Source: Phreatobacter sp. (GTDB lineage: Bacteria > Pseudomonadota > Alphaproteobacteria > Rhizobiales > Phreatobacteraceae). From it: 64,000 nucleotides of DNA. The position numbers and the translations under genes were made by a program. Positions 62,722-64,000 of the stretch are shown one piece after another. The number at the start of each line of letters is the position of its first letter. The first letter of the stretch is position 1. The notes beneath the pieces were generated by a model. That model was not told the origin of the DNA. It did not search any database and saw only the letters and a list, made by a program, of their open reading frames with translations. The stretch is taken from contig JAIEPJ010000087.1 of assembly GCA_019749835.1 (NCBI GenBank), positions 1 to 64,000 of the forward strand, written 5' to 3'.

Positions 62722-64000
62722 ATGCCCGTCGACCTCGAGGCCCTGAAGCCGCTCCTCGCCCGTGTCCGCGTCACCCCGCCGGGCAAGACCGCCGACGGCT
62801 GGATGGCGGCCGCCTGTCCCGGTGCGAGCGCCGCCGACAGGCAGGTGATCGCCGCCGCGCTCGCGGCATTGCCTCAGCCCGGCCGGACGCGTGACGCCGC
62901 CCGCATTCCGGCGCTGCAGAAGATCCTGAAGAAGGAAAAGCTCGCGGCCTTCCTCGTGCCGCGTGCCGACGAGCATCAGGGCGAGTATCTCGTGGCCCGC
63001 GCCGAGCGGCTGCAATGGCTCACCGGCTTTTCCGGATCGGCCGGATTCGCCATTATCCTGCAGAAGGAGGCCGCACTCTTCGTCGACGGCCGCTACACGC
63101 TCCAGGCACCGGCCGAGACGGATGCCTCGGTCATTGAATGCCGCCACTTCAAGAAGCCGCCCGCCATCGAGTGGCTGGCCGGCAAGGTCAAGGCGGGTGA
63201 CCGCGTCGGTTTCGATCCGCGCATCACGCCGGTGAAGGAGGCCGAGCGCTGGCGCGAGGCGCTCGGCAAGGCGGGTGCCGCGCTCGTGGCGCTCGACGGC
63301 AATCCGATCGACGCGATCTGGACCGGTCAGCCCGGTGACCCATTCTCCGCCATCCATGCCCAGCCGTTGAAATTTGCCGGCGAGGCGAGTGGCGACAAGC
63401 GTTCCCGCATCGGTCAGGAGATTGCCGCGCGCGGCGCCAGAGCGGCCGTGCTGAACCAGCTCGATTCCATCGCGTGGTTGCTCAATGTGCGCGGTGGCGA
63501 TACCCCGGCGACGCCGCTGGTCCAGAGCTTCCTGATCCTCGCCGCTGACGGCCACGCCACCTGGTTCGTCGACCAGGCCAAGTTCACGCCCGGCCTTGCC
63601 GCCCATCTCGGCAACGGCGTGACCGTGCGCCCCCTGGAGGCTTTCGCCGAGGGACTGCAGGAATGGTCCGGAAAGGCCGTGACCATCGAACCGGAGACCG
63701 CGACCGCCTGGATCGCCGACCGGCTGACGGCGGCGGGCGCCACCCTGATTCATGGCCAGGATCCATCGGTCCTGCCCAAGGCGCGCAAGAACCGGGTGGA
63801 ACTCGCGGGCACTCGCAAGGCGCATGCCCGCGACGGCGCGGCGATGGCGCGCTTCCTCCACTGGATCGACCGTGAGGCGGTCGGCCAGGGCGAGCTCGCC
63901 GTCATGGCGAAGCTGGAGGAGATTCGCGGCACCGACGCCCTCCACCGCGGCGCGAGCTTCACCACCATTGCCGGAGCCGGCTCGAATGGCGCCATCGTCC
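62722..64000 (+). CDS. Aminopeptidase P-like M24 protein, N-terminal part (runs off end)
   Basis: An open frame from ATG 62722 (MPVDLEALKPLLARVRVTPP), 7 bp after the flavoprotein stop, to the window end: 426 codons, no stop. From about residue 60 it matches aminopeptidase P (RIPALQKILKKEKLAAFLVP, then ADEHQGEY, LTGFSGSAGFAIIL, LFVDGRYTLQA). The metal-binding M24 domain lies beyond the window. The first ~55 residues are an extra N-terminal part; alternative starts (ATG 62803, GTG 62848, TTG 62878) would remove most of it. Removes an N-terminal residue before proline in the usual family role; may be last gene of the operon. Confidence 0.85.
   Translation, partial: MPVDLEALKPLLARVRVTPPGKTADGWMAAACPGASAADRQVIAAALAALPQPGRTRDAARIPALQKILKKEKLAAFLVPRADEHQGEYLVARAERLQWLTGFSGSAGFAIILQKEAALFVDGRYTLQAPAETDASVIECRHFKKPPAIEWLAGKVKAGDRVGFDPRITPVKEAERWREALGKAGAALVALDGNPIDAIWTGQPGDPFSAIHAQPLKFAGEASGDKRSRIGQEIAARGARAAVLNQLDSIAWLLNVRGGDTPATPLVQSFLILAADGHATWFVDQAKFTPGLAAHLGNGVTVRPLEAFAEGLQEWSGKAVTIEPETATAWIADRLTAAGATLIHGQDPSVLPKARKNRVELAGTRKAHARDGAAMARFLHWIDREAVGQGELAVMAKLEEIRGTDALHRGASFTTIAGAGSNGAIV

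Noticed and set aside
1..64000. CRISPR arrays
   Set aside because: No regularly spaced direct repeats seen; the hairpins are single and gene-terminal.

Overview
The window reads as chromosomal DNA of a GC-rich alphaproteobacterium, most likely order Hyphomicrobiales (Rhizobiales). The support is the gene order rne - L,D-transpeptidase - amiC - mrcA - prfB, a TTAA-N7-TTAA (CtrA-type) box before amiC, Omp25/31-type porin-like and AsmA/DUF3971 genes, and a purple-bacterial light-harvesting operon (pucBAC). The organism is therefore probably an anoxygenic phototroph or descends from one. I cannot name the genus.

Positions 1-8131 form an accessory, defence-like island. It has visibly lower GC than the rest, especially 1000-3600. 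It holds a serine recombinase with a dyad in front of it, a stand-alone OLD-type ATPase/TOPRIM nuclease, and a SIR2-domain gene coupled by an ATGA overlap to a large uncharacterised gene. That large gene is interrupted by an in-frame TAG at codon 38. A truncated IS3-family element closes the island.

Positions 8179-31000 are core housekeeping: nrdJ (class II ribonucleotide reductase, with a pair of NrdR-like boxes upstream), rne, an L,D-transpeptidase, amiC, a Na/Pi symporter + PstS-like pair, mrcA (PBP1A), a nitroreductase, a chemoreceptor, and prfB with its programmed +1 frameshift. Several strong hairpins mark gene ends.

Positions 28959-32105 hold a compact minus-strand antenna operon pucB-pucA-pucC-orf198. 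pucB is only 53 codons with a GTG start. The alpha polypeptide has Phe44-Phe45 where B850 antennae have Tyr-Trp, and a ~75-residue C-terminal extension. The promoter has a TTGACA-N17-TATTAC core and two PpsR/CrtJ-like sites 8 bp apart.

Positions 32265-48379 mix a Tat-exported metallo-beta-lactamase-fold protein, a frameshifted solute-binding protein divergent from a LysR regulator, an outer-membrane barrel protein, a TIR-like/TM/coiled-coil protein, an M23 peptidase, Bcp, an AsmA-like protein, a rhodanese, anmK, tyrS, a GST and a YefM-YoeB toxin-antitoxin pair.

Positions 48386-64000 look like a catabolic island: leuD and a frameshifted leuC-like gene, divergent from a GntR/UTRA regulator. 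Then comes a tightly overlapped run: a branched-chain-type ABC importer (SBP, LivH, M, G, F), an isocitrate-lyase-family C-C lyase, HyuB, HyuA, an isochorismatase-fold hydrolase whose usual Cys is Gly, a fumarate-reductase-like flavoprotein, and an aminopeptidase P-like protein that runs off the end. I infer import of a small acid or cyclic amide, ring opening, dehydrogenation, hydration and cleavage. The substrate is unknown.

Three genes are broken: one by a nonsense codon and two by single-base indels at homopolymers. Whether these are real or sequencing errors cannot be decided here.
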